From contig JACCLO010000005.1 in assembly GCA_029448655.1 (NCBI GenBank), forward strand, positions 2,728,001-2,792,000: a stretch of DNA of 64,000 nucleotides, in the 5' to 3' direction. Under the pieces are notes generated by a model, which saw only the letters and a list, made by a program, of their open reading frames with translations, was not told the DNA's origin and searched no databases. Every line of letters starts with the position of its first letter. Position 1 is the first letter of the stretch. Positions 13,093-24,126 of this stretch are shown here, one piece after another. A program made the position numbers and the translations under genes. The DNA comes from Wolfiporia cocos (taxonomy: Eukaryota; Basidiomycota; Agaricomycetes; Polyporales; Phaeolaceae).

Positions 13093-14244
13093 ATGGCTGC
13101 CGAGGATATTGAAGATGACATTGATGTTGAGACCCTGCAAGCTCAGGTCGATATGTCCATGGCGTTTACGCAGAACCTAGTCTCATCCTGGCTGGAAAGC
13201 TCGCGAGGGAAGCTGCCATCAGTCAAGTCCTCGTGGAACGAAAAAAAGGAGCTCGAGGAGTATATGCGCCGCCCGCCAAGGCATGTGTTACCCCATGCAC
13301 ACGCGAATGTCCTGTGATTACATGATTGTGCAGACTCGGCGTAGGCGCTGCTCCCCCGGACGCTACGAGCATGCTGGGGCGCGATACCGCGCGCCTGAAG
13401 AACAAGCTCGTTGGGCGTGCAGGGAAGAAGCGTGCGCGAGACCAGGACGGGGACATTGCGATGGCCGCGCCGTCGGACGAGGAGGAGGAAAGCAGGGCAA
13501 GCGTTGTCAAGAAGAAAGCCAGGATAGACGTCTTCAGCAAGAAGCCGAAGGGGAACAAATCCCGGAATATGGAGACTGCTAACTCGAAGAAGGCTTCGAG
13601 CCCGATGACACCTGTCAAGCAAGAGGTTGCAAAGGAACAACGCGTAGCGGAGGCTCCTCGTACGCCAAGTCCAGTGGCAGACGAGGAGGGACAGCAGCTT
13701 CAACTTAAACCATCGATACCTTCACTCTCTCTGCACAAGAAGAAGAAAAAGAAGCGTGTAAACGAGATAAACCTCACCGCCGTTGATTCTCCCATACCGT
13801 CGACGTCCCAGCAACCTCTAAAATCCAATCCACAGGAATTGAAAACCGAAACACCCCCTACAATTGACTTGCTCGGCCAGGTAAAGAAACTGAAACCAAG
13901 AACAAGTGATACCTTGCTACGGACTGGTAGGTTATTGTCTATATGGCCTTCAGTGGTACTGAACCATCGCATCAGCCGTCTATCCTCCGTCAGAACCTGG
14001 TAAGGGCGAGGTGGATGCCGAAGCGGCGCAACCTGTGAAACCTCCCACTTCCCTCCGCACCTCCGCAAAACCGTTCCACAATGCAACTGGTCAGCCTGCC
14101 TTTCCCCTTCTCAATCTTCGCGGACCATCGAAGGAAGCGGAAGATGCTGTGACCGCTTCTCCGAGGAAGAGACATCGCCGCAAGAAGAAGAAAAAAGCAG
14201 CAGTGGCGGATGCTCGTGCTGACGACTCGGGCTCAGACGACTGA
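13093..14244 (+). CDS. DUF3245-like nuclear protein with basic tail
   Basis: Exons 13093..13280, 13334..13926 and 13994..14244; 343 residues. The N-terminus (AFTQNLVSSWL, then a RRPPRLGVGA motif completed across the first intron) resembles the short conserved region of the fungal DUF3245 family; this assignment is from memory. The rest is low complexity with many Lys-rich nuclear-localisation-like clusters (GKKRARD, HKKKKKKRV, KRHRRKKKKK) and an acidic end (DDSGSDD). Intron 1 (13281..13333) must use a GC donor (AG|GCATGT) to give RLGVGA; no GT donor keeps the frame. Function unknown; the charge pattern suggests a nucleolar or chromatin role. Confidence 0.75.
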
Positions 14245-14635
14245 TGTATCGACGCCTTCGACGTATCCCTCGGGAAGTATGTACTCTTGGACTATTGCGC
14301 ACTTCACGTCACAAACGCGTGATGCTTTGACAAGCTTGCAGCTCAGTCGGCAGACCCACGTCACTTATGTTCGCTTGCTGACGAGCTATTGTTCCACGTT
14401 CCACCGTTAGCATCCAATGTTCCAAGAGTTGTGCATCGCCTTACGAGTTTCGGGTTCAGATTCTTACCACACTACGCTATCTACTGCTATCTACTGGGCA
14501 GTATCTTCGAGACAACACTAGTCGACAGAATATTACACAGCAGGAGTACAGTTAAGTGTCTACTGATCACCAGAGTGCAAGAGCGCACAAACAGACATCA
14601 TAATGGAACATCATCTTCGTCTCGGCAATGTCTTT
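14245..14635. other. Intergenic, convergent
   Basis: 391 nt between two convergent stops. Nothing recognised. Confidence 0.4.
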
Positions 14636-15121
14636 TCACCGTCGACGACTTCTACTCTGTGTGCGGCGTGATCCTGGCTGAGCGGATGCTTGGTTCATCT
14701 GCTTTCGTGGGTTAGCCGCTTGTCCCTTCTCAGCCGTCCTATGGTGCTTGCGGCGGATCCTATGGCTATGATGGGGGCTATCGCGGCTTTGGTGATGAGA
14801 GTGGCCGCTGCGGGACGTGGCCGACTTTTGCCCTGTATCCCTTCGTCTCGGAGTATGATCACGCCGAACCGCTACCACCTCATTGCGATGCGGTTCGCGA
14901 GTAGGGACGAAGGAAAGCCAGCGGAAGATGCTACTGAGTCCACCTCTTCGCTGCGCGCTGGAGCTAGCGTTTGGCTTGTGCTTCCGTTCGTATTCGCGGA
15001 GAGCTTTTGCATCTCGCATCTCCTTTATGCCGAGGTGTCTAATGTGTTCATTGTCTATCAGCGTTCCGCGCAGCTTAGTGACCCATCCATGGATGGCGGA
15101 CGTCTTGCGGTAGGGGCGCAT
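14636..15121 (-). CDS. Small basic protein of unknown function
   Basis: Intronless ORF of 161 residues. The first half is helical and charged, with WVTKLRGTLIDNEHIRHLG followed by KEMRDAKALREYERKHKP; the second half is an Arg/Ser/His-rich disordered tail (RSGHSHHQSRDS, TQSRSRRR). Short proteins with an "EMRDAKALREY"-like helix are, as I recall, common in basidiomycetes, which favours a real gene. I cannot name a function. Being a single ORF, it has no splice evidence. Confidence 0.5.
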   Translation of the reverse strand: MRPYRKTSAIHGWVTKLRGTLIDNEHIRHLGIKEMRDAKALREYERKHKPNASSSAQRRGGLSSIFRWLSFVPTREPHRNEVVAVRRDHTPRRRDTGQKSATSRSGHSHHQSRDSPHHSHRIRRKHHRTAEKGQAANPRKQMNQASAQPGSRRTQSRSRRR

Positions 15122-16190
15122 TTTACCGCTTAGATCAGGCTATAGTGCCACACCGTTAGCGTCTCTGCAAACGGGGATACAACGTAGACGCACGGGAGCC
15201 CATTCAATGTCAATCATTCCTAGAGTGAAGAGGCGAGATTGGAGGGTTAAGGGGGGATGCTGATATCGTGCGTGGCTGAGCGGACTGTGCCTCATGTTCG
15301 GCCTTGCGCTCAGTGAGGCGCGAACGTGCACGTGATCAATATTTGCCAATTGCCCAGTGGCATCGGAGAAACATAAAGATAGAGCATACCCCGTTCTTTG
15401 CAAGGCCAAGAATCAGCGTAACTACACGAAGGAACCAGAGTAAACTCCGACACGGTGTTCCCTCGCGCCGATATTCAGTACCACCCTCGCCGACCGGAAA
15501 CCTTCGTAGATGCGAATTGCATCCAGGTATACAGCGCAGTCCCGCAGCTCGCGCAAGAGCCACAGAGGTAGGACGCCCGGCTCTAGTGCGGTGAGATTGA
15601 TATTCACAGTAACATGGATGAGCTGTCATAGTGCGCGAAAGCAATCAAATCGTTTCGAGCGCCAGTTTTGTCACCGCCAGCGCGGGCCTGTGTCGTTGAA
15701 TCACAGTCTGAGCTCAGTTACGATGATTTCACGATGGTAGTAGGCTATCAGGGCAATTGGACGCGAGTTTCCAAGACTGCAGGACATCGCAGTGTGAAGT
15801 CATGACAGAGGCGGAATGGAGCTAGGATCTGTCGGCCGGTGTCGGCAGGCACCGATGCCGCGCCTCGGTCAGGCACGTGGCCTTACCCCGCATTCAGCGC
15901 GCGCGACTTCCTTCTCAGTCGCTGCCTCGACCCATACATACGCGTCTCGATCCTGGCTCGGTCGACCCATCTGTCCATTTGCGCGTTCTCGATCCCCAAT
16001 GATGTCGCATCGTCGTGGCAAACAGGAGTGCTCGATAATCCTGCATTTCCCGAGCGACGGTGGGCGCATCGTCGGAAACCATAAAAGCCCGCATCGGGTC
16101 GTCGTCCACCATCCATTCCTCAATTATTGATAACTGGTTCCGCATAGCATCATCCCTCTATCCACACACTCGTGCTTCGCATAATCTGTG
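15122..16190. other. Intergenic, 1.07 kb; possible lone exon
   Basis: No complete gene found. On the minus strand 15613..15422 reads as a plausible terminal exon (acceptor ATGACAG, then LIHVTVNINLTALEPG and WLLRELRDCAVYLDAIRIY to a TAG), but I could not find upstream exons in phase. It may be a remnant or an unrecognised small gene. Confidence 0.3.
16080..16087 (+). promoter_or_regulatory. TATA-like element of the protoglobin gene
   Basis: CATAAAAG about 105 nt upstream of the ATG at 16191. Weak match by eye. Confidence 0.3.
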
Positions 16191-17197
16191 ATGGCTCAAG
16201 TTATGGCGGAGAAGTGCCCATTCTCAGCGTACAGCAACCCGCAGTCTACTTCTCAGGATGGTTCTTCTGACGCCTCTACTGTCAGCTCTGCCACATCCAG
16301 CACACCACTGCGACCGGTCTCTACCGAGAAGACATGCCCCGTATTTACTCAGGAAGTCGACCCAGTATTGCTGAAGAATTCGCTCGACGATCGTGTTGCC
16401 TACCTCACGGACTTCCTGAACTTCACCACGCATGACCAAGAGGTCATCACTAAGATTGCACCGTTAATAAACGGTATTATTCCCGGCCTTGTGGATGATC
16501 TCTATGCCAAGCTCTTTGAGTTCGATATTACGAAGAAGGTATTCATGAACCGGAATCACGTATGCGTCTTATCTTGTATCACCATGATGCGACAACTCAC
16601 CGAGCTTGGCGTCAGGGGTTCGATGGACCGCTGCCTGAGAAGCTCGAGGATTTAACATTGGAGAGCGCTCAGATCAAGTTCCGCAAGGCACGCACAGTCA
16701 ACCAAGAACCGGTCTTCCCAGCTAATCAATGCTTCGCAGGTATTCATGAAAGCATGGGCGCGTCGCGTGCTCACTGCAGATTATTCGAGCGGTAAAACGT
16801 GGGCCTATATGGATAAAGTTGGCATCATGCACACTGGCGCCTCTCCATTCAAGCATCAGCGGACGATGGGAGTTGCGCCACTAAATGTACCCTGTACGGC
16901 GTGTTCTTACTGCCGTGGTGGTAGCATCCTGACGAATGCCGATGTAGACCGGGATATCGCTCTGGCGCTGGGCGTCGTGCAAACGATTTTACAGACTGCC
17001 GTCTTACAGCTTCCGGAAGAGGCCGCGAACATGCAAGTCAAGATAGACGCCGTCGTGGCCATCAACAAGGTGGGTTCCTGATTGCCAGGGAATTGGCTGC
17101 ATTCTCTTGTATTCGATCGGCCGCGTTTACGTCCGTCTCTGCACAGGTCCTCTGGATACAAAATGACTTGTTCGCGAGGCATTACATAGATGAATGA
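16191..17197 (+). CDS. Fungal protoglobin-domain haem protein
   Basis: Exons 16191..16559, 16616..16687, 16740..17069 and 17147..17197; 273 residues. The protoglobin fold is recognisable from DRVAYLTDFLNF, a GIIPGLVDDLYAKLFEF helix, QIKFRKVFMKAW across intron 2, and DKVGIMHTG, whose His178 is the likely proximal haem ligand. The last exon adds KVLWIQNDLFARHY; reading through intron 3 would stop early at KVGS. A Ser/Thr-rich N-terminal extension of about 65 residues carries two Cys-Pro pairs (C9-P10, C49-P50). Fungal members are mostly uncharacterised; gas binding or sensing is inferred from the fold only. Intron 2 (16688..16739) appears to be GC-AG. Confidence 0.85.
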
Positions 17198-18479
17198 AAG
17201 ATGACAGGATGGACAGCTCCACGCGCTATTCGCGTATCAGTTGATGGACGTTGAATGTGTTGTATTCCCAGCGATGTCTGTCCGCGTTGTGCGTCCCTAC
17301 TCCCGCTGTAACATAGATCAATCGTGTAATGTGAGCGTTCACGACCACTTGCGCGGTCTGCTTTCCCCGGGCTCTTCCAAGAGAGAAACACTTGGCTAGA
17401 GTGTTTCCGAATTGCGAAGCGGATATCATATGCTTTGGCCTCGGAGCGCCCAGCACTGTTCCGTCATCGCACAGCCACACAGTGGGTGGTTTTTTTGCTT
17501 CGGCCGCGGCATCTCTTCGGCGGTTGCCACGGGGCAACCATTTCGGATTGCTCGCCTTTTGGTGGCTGTGTTTATTACAGTCGCGTCGAATTCGGAGCGA
17601 GCAGGAAGAGTGAAGCACTGTCGATCCTGCTGCTTAGGCACTGTTTCGCGACGCCTAAACCCTCCCAGCTCGTTAGGAGGAACAGAACTCGCGATCTCCG
17701 GTGCATTGCCAGCGCCCCGCCACGGACTTGCGTGCAATGTCCATACTCCACCTCCTAGTAGCCGCTCACACACTGCACGCCGGCGCAGCCTCCACAAGTG
17801 TGACGTCCGCTTTGAAGGCCACCTGCCGCCCCGCTGCTGCATCTTATGCTTGGAAGTGTAAAGCTTAGCTTCTGATGTTCAGTGGTTGCGCTAGCTGAAC
17901 CGTAGTTACCCAATGTGTATAGTTCAGCAGATGGTCTAATTACTCGATCACCCCGCAGCCCCACAATGCCACATCTATAGAGCCGTAAGTCCGTCGCATT
18001 CAGATCGACCGCACACAACGCCTGCGATCCTTCCCTTCACAGATCCCATCTGCGACACCAACGGGTGCGGGTCCGCACTGCTGTTCAGGCATGCACGATC
18101 GACTGTCGACACATGAAATAGATCGCCTCATCGCGTAGTCGCACGTCCGGAGGACTTTGAGTTGCGCCGTGCTCTTGCGTCACAAGCGCCAACGCTGCAC
18201 AGCAACAGGAGAGCTTGCGTGTCCGGTACGATCGATCCAAGATGCTTTCATCACGTGATGCATTGCCGGGCGTTATTGCTGTGACCGCGCATAGCCCGCT
18301 GACTCTGCCAATGCCAGAAAGCAATTCCGCTCGGCTCGGGTGTGTTTTCATAGCGAGAGCGCGATGCAAAACACTCCGGTGAACATAGGCGTCCGTGCAA
18401 GTGGCGAGTTAGTACAAAACCCGCGGCTCGAAACCATGGCTACCTCGAAGATTCTGTCCAGAAAACGGCACTGGTCAAG
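17198..18479. other. Intergenic, 1.28 kb
   Basis: No supported gene. Open stretches exist on both strands (for example minus 17618..17226, 130 codons), without a recognisable domain or splice context. Confidence 0.35.
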
Positions 18480-19234
18480 ATGGCTTCAGGATGGAAGGCG
18501 ATCAACACTATCTCTGGCTACGAGGGCAGGCTGTTCATAGGGACGTAAGTAACTATGCATTGCCCCCCTCCGTCATATTATTTTCTCATCTCATTGACGA
18601 TCTTTACCCCAGAATTGACGCTGCTAAATCCTCTCGCACCTTGACCGAACGCCGCATTACCCATATTGTCTCCCTTGGCACAGAGCCGATCCCCGCAGAC
18701 AATCCTGCATCTGGTTACAGACATCTGCGCATCCCGGTTGAGGACGTCGACTATGCCGACTTGTTAATCCATTTGCCCGCCGCATGTCGATTCATTAGCG
18801 ATGCGCTCGCCAATAACGGCGTTGTTCTTGTGCACTGTGTTCAAGGCCTTTCGCGCAGTGCAACGGTTATTGCTGCATTTTGTGGGGATTCAAATTCAGA
18901 TCCCGCATATTGCGCTAATTTGTGTGCCTCATTCAGTGATGCAGCAGAAGAGGATCAATACCACCGCTGCGATGGAAGAAATACGCAAAAGTAAGACTCC
19001 TCATGCCTGAATTTCTCATCTACAAACTGATATTTCCGACAGCTCGCGAGCAAATGTGGATTAATCCAGGCTTCCAGGTTAGTGTCACTCATTATCTTCA
19101 TTTGCTCAATTGACTGACTGTGGATCTAGGAGCAATTAGTTCTCTTTGAACTCTGCAGATACTCCCCTTCTCCCTCCGAAGGCATCTATGTGAATTGGCG
19201 TCAACGCGTTGAACGCACTCTCCAGCGCCGGTAA
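18480..19234 (+). CDS. Dual-specificity protein phosphatase
   Basis: Exons 18480..18544, 18613..18881, 18937..18990, 19043..19077 and 19130..19234; 175 residues, a small single-domain DSP. The active-site loop is HCVQGLSRSAT: catalytic Cys97 and Arg103 in the HCx5R pattern. Upstream, RRITHIVSLG is the usual beta strand and PVEDVDYADLL holds the likely general-acid Asp (Asp66 or Asp68). The N-terminus (ISGYEGRLFIGT) matches the opening strand of atypical DSPs. The substrate cannot be told; such proteins dephosphorylate Ser/Thr/Tyr or non-protein targets. Every intron falls where reading through gives an early stop or breaks the domain. Confidence 0.85.
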
Positions 19235-19796
19235 TTCCGCTTCGGAGTTTATTTCGCGTTCTGCCTTCTTAGAGTTGACCTCGGCATCTATGCGCAATGC
19301 TATCTTCTTTTGCTATCTCCGCCCTCCTCGCATTGATCTCCGGATGTATTATAGAGTTAATCTTGTCCCCCAGACTCGCTTTAGATAAATAAATAAAACA
19401 CCTACGAAACTCTCGCGTTCTACGATTCATGCACACCTCTCTCGTACATAGCAGGTTATTGATGTCATTCGAAACATCTCCGAGACTAGTGTGCGCGTCC
19501 TATCAGCCGGTATCTCGGAACCTCAATTCCATAGCGGAAAGTTGGCCGAAGTGATAATCGAATTGGCTTCCATTCGACATGCACTACACAACTGCTATTT
19601 TGGGCACTGTGTTGCTATAGGCGTCTGGGTGGCGCGCCGCACGTGGCAAGAACGCGTCTAGGAACAACTCCGTCACGACGCGAACGCGTTTGGCGCAACA
19701 GGCGCCGTGCACGCCGCCAGCCTCCTTCACTTTATCTATATACCCACCTCTCATACAATATCCAGTCTATCACTCTAGCCCCATCTGAATGCTGAA
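19235..19796. other. Intergenic, upstream of alpha/beta hydrolase gene
   Basis: 562 nt; a pyrimidine-rich stretch and TATCTATATA about 65 nt before the ATG at 19797 may be promoter elements. No gene seen. Confidence 0.35.
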
Positions 19797-22700
19797 ATGG
19801 GTGTGAACACATTTACCGCTGCTACGCACATTGCACCAGGTATGACCTACTGCTCAGAGCGCCACAGGTGGGGATCGCTCACGCTGGGCTGGGCTGGGCT
19901 AGTGGCTATCGCGACACTACTGCGACACGCCAAGAAGAAGGGCATAAAGCTCAAAGACGGAGACAACACTGAAGAAGCCACAGACGACGTATTCTTCGAC
20001 GAGTATGATTGCGCTTCACTACCCATGAATGGCATATCACTGATCACGCGTCAGGGCCTTTCACATCGTCAAAGCATTCATTGAATTGGGGACTCACAAT
20101 ACAGTAGAGTCTCTGCAGGCATTGTGAGACTTTTAAACCTCAGCATTGGTCTATACTCAATGCATCTGCAGCACAAATACACATGTCCCTGCGCCACCTT
20201 GGGCTGCGGTATCGCCCGTACAGATCCCTCTCACTTCATGCAACAAAGCAGCTGACGTACTCATCGACTGGTTTGGTCCTGATGACCTGAAATGCGTAGT
20301 AGGGGGCGAGCGCTGGTGGCAAATAAGAGGATTGGATGGCGTGGATTCCGAGTGGATCACGGAGAAGAAATTCCTCAAGCATGACAATATTGCTTCCGAT
20401 GAGAAACTCACTGAAGCAGAGAAGGACATACTACGGATGGAGCACCTAGAAAGTGTGCTGGTGAGTACTGTCAATTTCTGAGACCATATTCCATTATTTA
20501 TTCGTTCACGCTGTAGCTTTATGTTCACGGCGGTATGCTTCCGTTTTCTTACTGCTTGAATTTCGCTATTGACGACTCCATAGGAGCATACTTCTGGGGC
20601 TCAATAAGTCAGTCGGTATAATAGCTTTGAAGATTAGTACTGATCGGCTTTAGACACTCATCGCTATCAAATCATTCGCTTTGGTGAGCTTGTTCTATCG
20701 TCATCCAAGACAGTTAGTACACCTGAGATATAGCGCGAAAGATGAAAGGCCGGGCATTTGCAGTGAACTATCGGTACGAATATCTCATGTATAAAGAAAT
20801 ATTATACAGACGATAGCTTACTTGACTGATTATAGCAAAGCACCCCAGTACCCGTGGCCTTGTCCACTTCAAGATGCACTTGCTGCTTGTAAGCTGAACG
20901 GCACTCACTGTTGTTTTCATAAAATTTAACTCTGCACAGATTTCTACTTGACCGATCCACCACCTGGCGCACTACACAAGGCAATTCCTCCTTCGAGGAT
21001 TGTGATCGCGGGTGACTCTGCAGGAGGGGGCTTATGTCTCACTATGCTCACGGTCTTGAGAGATATGGGTCTACAGCAACCGGCAGGCGCAGTTCTTATC
21101 AGTCCATGGGTCGACATGACACATAGTTTTCCCAGTGTCACGAAGAACACGGCTACTGTACGCCATTCATCTGTCGATCATTCATGTGCACAATCAACTC
21201 GCTCATTCTTCCCCAGGATATCATCCCTCCTCACGGATTCATCCACAAACCTTCCACGACTTGGCCGGTACACCCTCAGCCTAATGAGGGACGTGCCCGG
21301 GTGATACCAACTCAGACTAACCCGCCGCCGCAGCCGGGACATGCCGACACCCTACAGCCTAACGAGCAGCGGCTCAAAGAGCAAGTCGAGGAGCGAGTCG
21401 AAGCAGGCTTTCAACAAGGCGAGGCAGCGAGCGCCGGTGATCTCAAGGAAAGCGAGCAAGCGATAGGGAGCCAAGAGGAGATGCTTGAGTCCGACGGTGT
21501 TGACGCTCCAAACAAGAACGAGACTAACAAGGCCGATCAAGCGGAGAATGGAAAAGGCAACGCAGAGCACGATGCGCATTCCTCAAGAAATGAACATCCG
21601 AGCAACGACCCGTCCGCTGACCTAGTGCTCGCAGAAGGAGGGCATGATCAGACAAATGGCGCTCTTCCTGCGAGCGACCCGACCCGTGATCGGCATGAAG
21701 ACGACGTTAAAGCGGACCCGAGCTACGACGCCGCGGTCGACTTTTGGGAGCCAAAGCCACCGAAGGTGCTCATGGATGACCCCAAAGCCAAACCGCTAGA
21801 ACTACGTTCTCAAATTCAACTCTATGCCACGAATGAGTAAGCGCCGATACTCTTCACGGTTATGACGGGCTCTCAAAGTGCTTTCGCAGACAGCTTACTC
21901 ATCCTCTTGTCTCGCCGGTTCTGCAAGGATCACTCGGGAACCTCTGCCCCTTGTACATCATCGCTGGAGATGGAGAGGTTCTCCGCGACGAGATCATATA
22001 CATGGCACATAAAGCAGCACATCCAAAGGACTACCCTGCGCGCGTAGGGATATTGCGTGAAGGCAGACGACAGAAGGAGAACGCAGAGAAGTTTCAAATA
22101 CCTACCAAAGTCAGTAAGGTCACGTCTCCCGCTAGGTTCATATACTAATAACTATGCTCGTAGGTTCATCTTCAGGTGTTCGACGGTACGCTCAGTGCCT
22201 ATATGCTTTGTGACCGCTAATCAAACTTTGTTCAGGCATGTGCCATGTGCTCACTGTCTTCACCTTTATTGAGAGCGTGCGTCAGATCTGGTTGACTCAC
22301 GGTCAGGGACTGACAGATCTGGTCTATGAATAGGCTAAGTACGCCTACAACTCCATCGCACAGTTTATTAGGCACGTTACGACACAGTCCGAGGACCATC
22401 TCGAACGGAACCCCTTCCCAGAATTGCACATTCCACCTGATGAACTCTTGGATACCGACAGCGAGGATGAAGATCAATCCGGCCGTCCGGCCAACAGGAG
22501 TGCTGGCGACAGTGGCGAGAAGGTCTTGAGAGAGAAAACTGGCGTCTCTGACCCACCTACTGGTGCTCTACATTTCAAGGAAAACGAACAGAAGGCGAAG
22601 GAAGAAGTTGAAACTGGTGAGGCCGAACAGATGCCAGCTGGTGCTGAGCGTAGCAATGCTTCTGGCGAGGTGACTTTATTTGAATATCCGCCCTGCTTTG

Positions 22701-23624
22701 CTTACCCAAATCGATGGCAAGGACATCCCTCGAGTCGCCATGATCAGAGAGCGCGTAGATGTCACTGGCCACGTTAGACCCATGGAACCTAGGGAGGAGA
22801 TTGAGGCGCTGCAAATAAAGCCCCAGCTCATTGGCCTCATCAAGGAGGCTCCAGTGAGACGATGGCTTATAGGACAGGAAATCTGGGATAAAAAATTCAA
22901 GCATGCCGCAAACAAGGTCATCGCGCGACGGCGGCAGTATGAGCGCAAAGCAGAGCGACTCCTTCAGAACGCTCGGTCTCAGGGCACCATTCATATTAAC
23001 GAGACTATTCCGCCTAATGAGCGCAGAGGCATCAGTCAAAGCTCACTGGCGTCTGCACCGGCCGGTGAGATCGAGAATGACAGGCGGTGGGGTACGTCGT
23101 CCCATTTGCAGACCGACATACAGTGACTGATTTCTGACTAGGACCGTTGGACCTAGCGGACGAGAAACCTGCGCCGAGTGCTATTGCTGGTAGAAGGGAC
23201 ACAGTATGTAGCAGATCCGGGGCGGCTACTTCATATTGCTCATTGTTGCTGTTAGGCGGAGGCTGTCGCGCTTCTCAAGAAGAACATCTACCACACAGCT
23301 CCGAAGACCCACAAGATGGTACCCAAGTTGAAGATGTCTGACGCCGTCCGTGCCGCATTTGACCCCGATGATCATCCCACGAAGTCGCCCCGGCAGTCAG
23401 TTTCCGAACAGCAGACCTACCCATCCGGCATGCCGATCCATGGTCTGAGCATATGGCAATCCCTTGTGACGTGAGCAATCTGCTCGTCTTTCTATTTGCG
23501 TTCCTTCTGATATACTCCCCGCAGATACTTTATGCACAAAAGCTCCAAGAAGGCAATGGATGGAAAGAAACATGCTACATCGGCCATTCATGCTACGAGC
23601 AACAAGCTACGACCTAGCTCATAG
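19797..23624 (+). CDS. Large alpha/beta hydrolase (HSL/esterase type) with disordered insert
   Basis: Eighteen exons: 19797..20002, 20055..20123, 20172..20460, 20517..20532, 20584..20607, 20654..20683, 20734..20773, 20836..20888, 20940..21157, 21217..21836, 21890..22109, 22164..22185, 22236..22276, 22334..22669, 22722..23091, 23142..23203, 23256..23470 and 23525..23624; 976 residues. A membrane-like N-terminal helix (TLGWAGLVAIATLL) precedes the hydrolase core. The oxyanion motif is HGGAYFWG (His192), the nucleophile elbow GDSAGGG (Ser269), and the likely acid and base are Asp549 (IIAGDGE) and His606 (DGMCHVLTVF). An acidic disordered stretch of about 200 residues (330-520) separates Ser269 from the Asp/His half. 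A long basic C-terminal tail (from about 720) is not hydrolase. Probably a lipid or ester hydrolase; substrate unknown. Confidence 0.85.
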
Positions 23625-24126
23625 TACCCTGCTGGTCCTCGACTGCGGCTGCATTTGTGACGGGCACGATGACAGCTATTTGGACTTGCCCGATGGACCC
23701 TTCGCACAGCACCAAGCCGGCACGGGTGTCTTCCCTGTACTTCTCAGAGTCTTTGATTAACAAACTCTTCGCATATATACATTACACAATCTATGTATAC
23801 TTTAATTCCGCCATTTATTGATATCTGGCTACACAAGCTTGAACTTAATCACTGTATGTATTGACTCAGGGATAGCATTTGTTTCTCGCTTATGAGCTGC
23901 TTCCGAGACTGCGGCCGTAAGCGCACGGACCCGATCGAAGACACCACCCGTGAGAATTGCTTAGTCATGTATGTTGCCTTTCTTTGCCCTCCGCCCTCTT
24001 TCCTCATTGCGTGTCTCCGTCGACTTCATCCTCCAGCACAGATTCTCGCGTGAGTCCATCTCGACGCGTCGCTGCGCGTCAGCCACTCAACACTGTGTTT
24101 TTAGTCCCCTCTAGCACTTTGTCACA
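23625..24126. other. Intergenic, promoter/5'UTR of alpha-tubulin 1
   Basis: 502 nt. A pyrimidine-rich leader runs up to the ATG at 24127 and may hold a 5'UTR intron (GTATGT at 23968, CAG or TAG acceptors near 24040-24110). No other gene seen. Confidence 0.35.

Noticed and set aside
17226..17618. Minus-strand ORF of 130 codons
   Set aside because: Composition is plausible, but there is no domain and no splice-linked neighbour.
20040..20125. Apparent frameshift in the hydrolase gene
   Set aside because: Resolved by two normal introns (20003..20054 and 20124..20171), so not a pseudogene.
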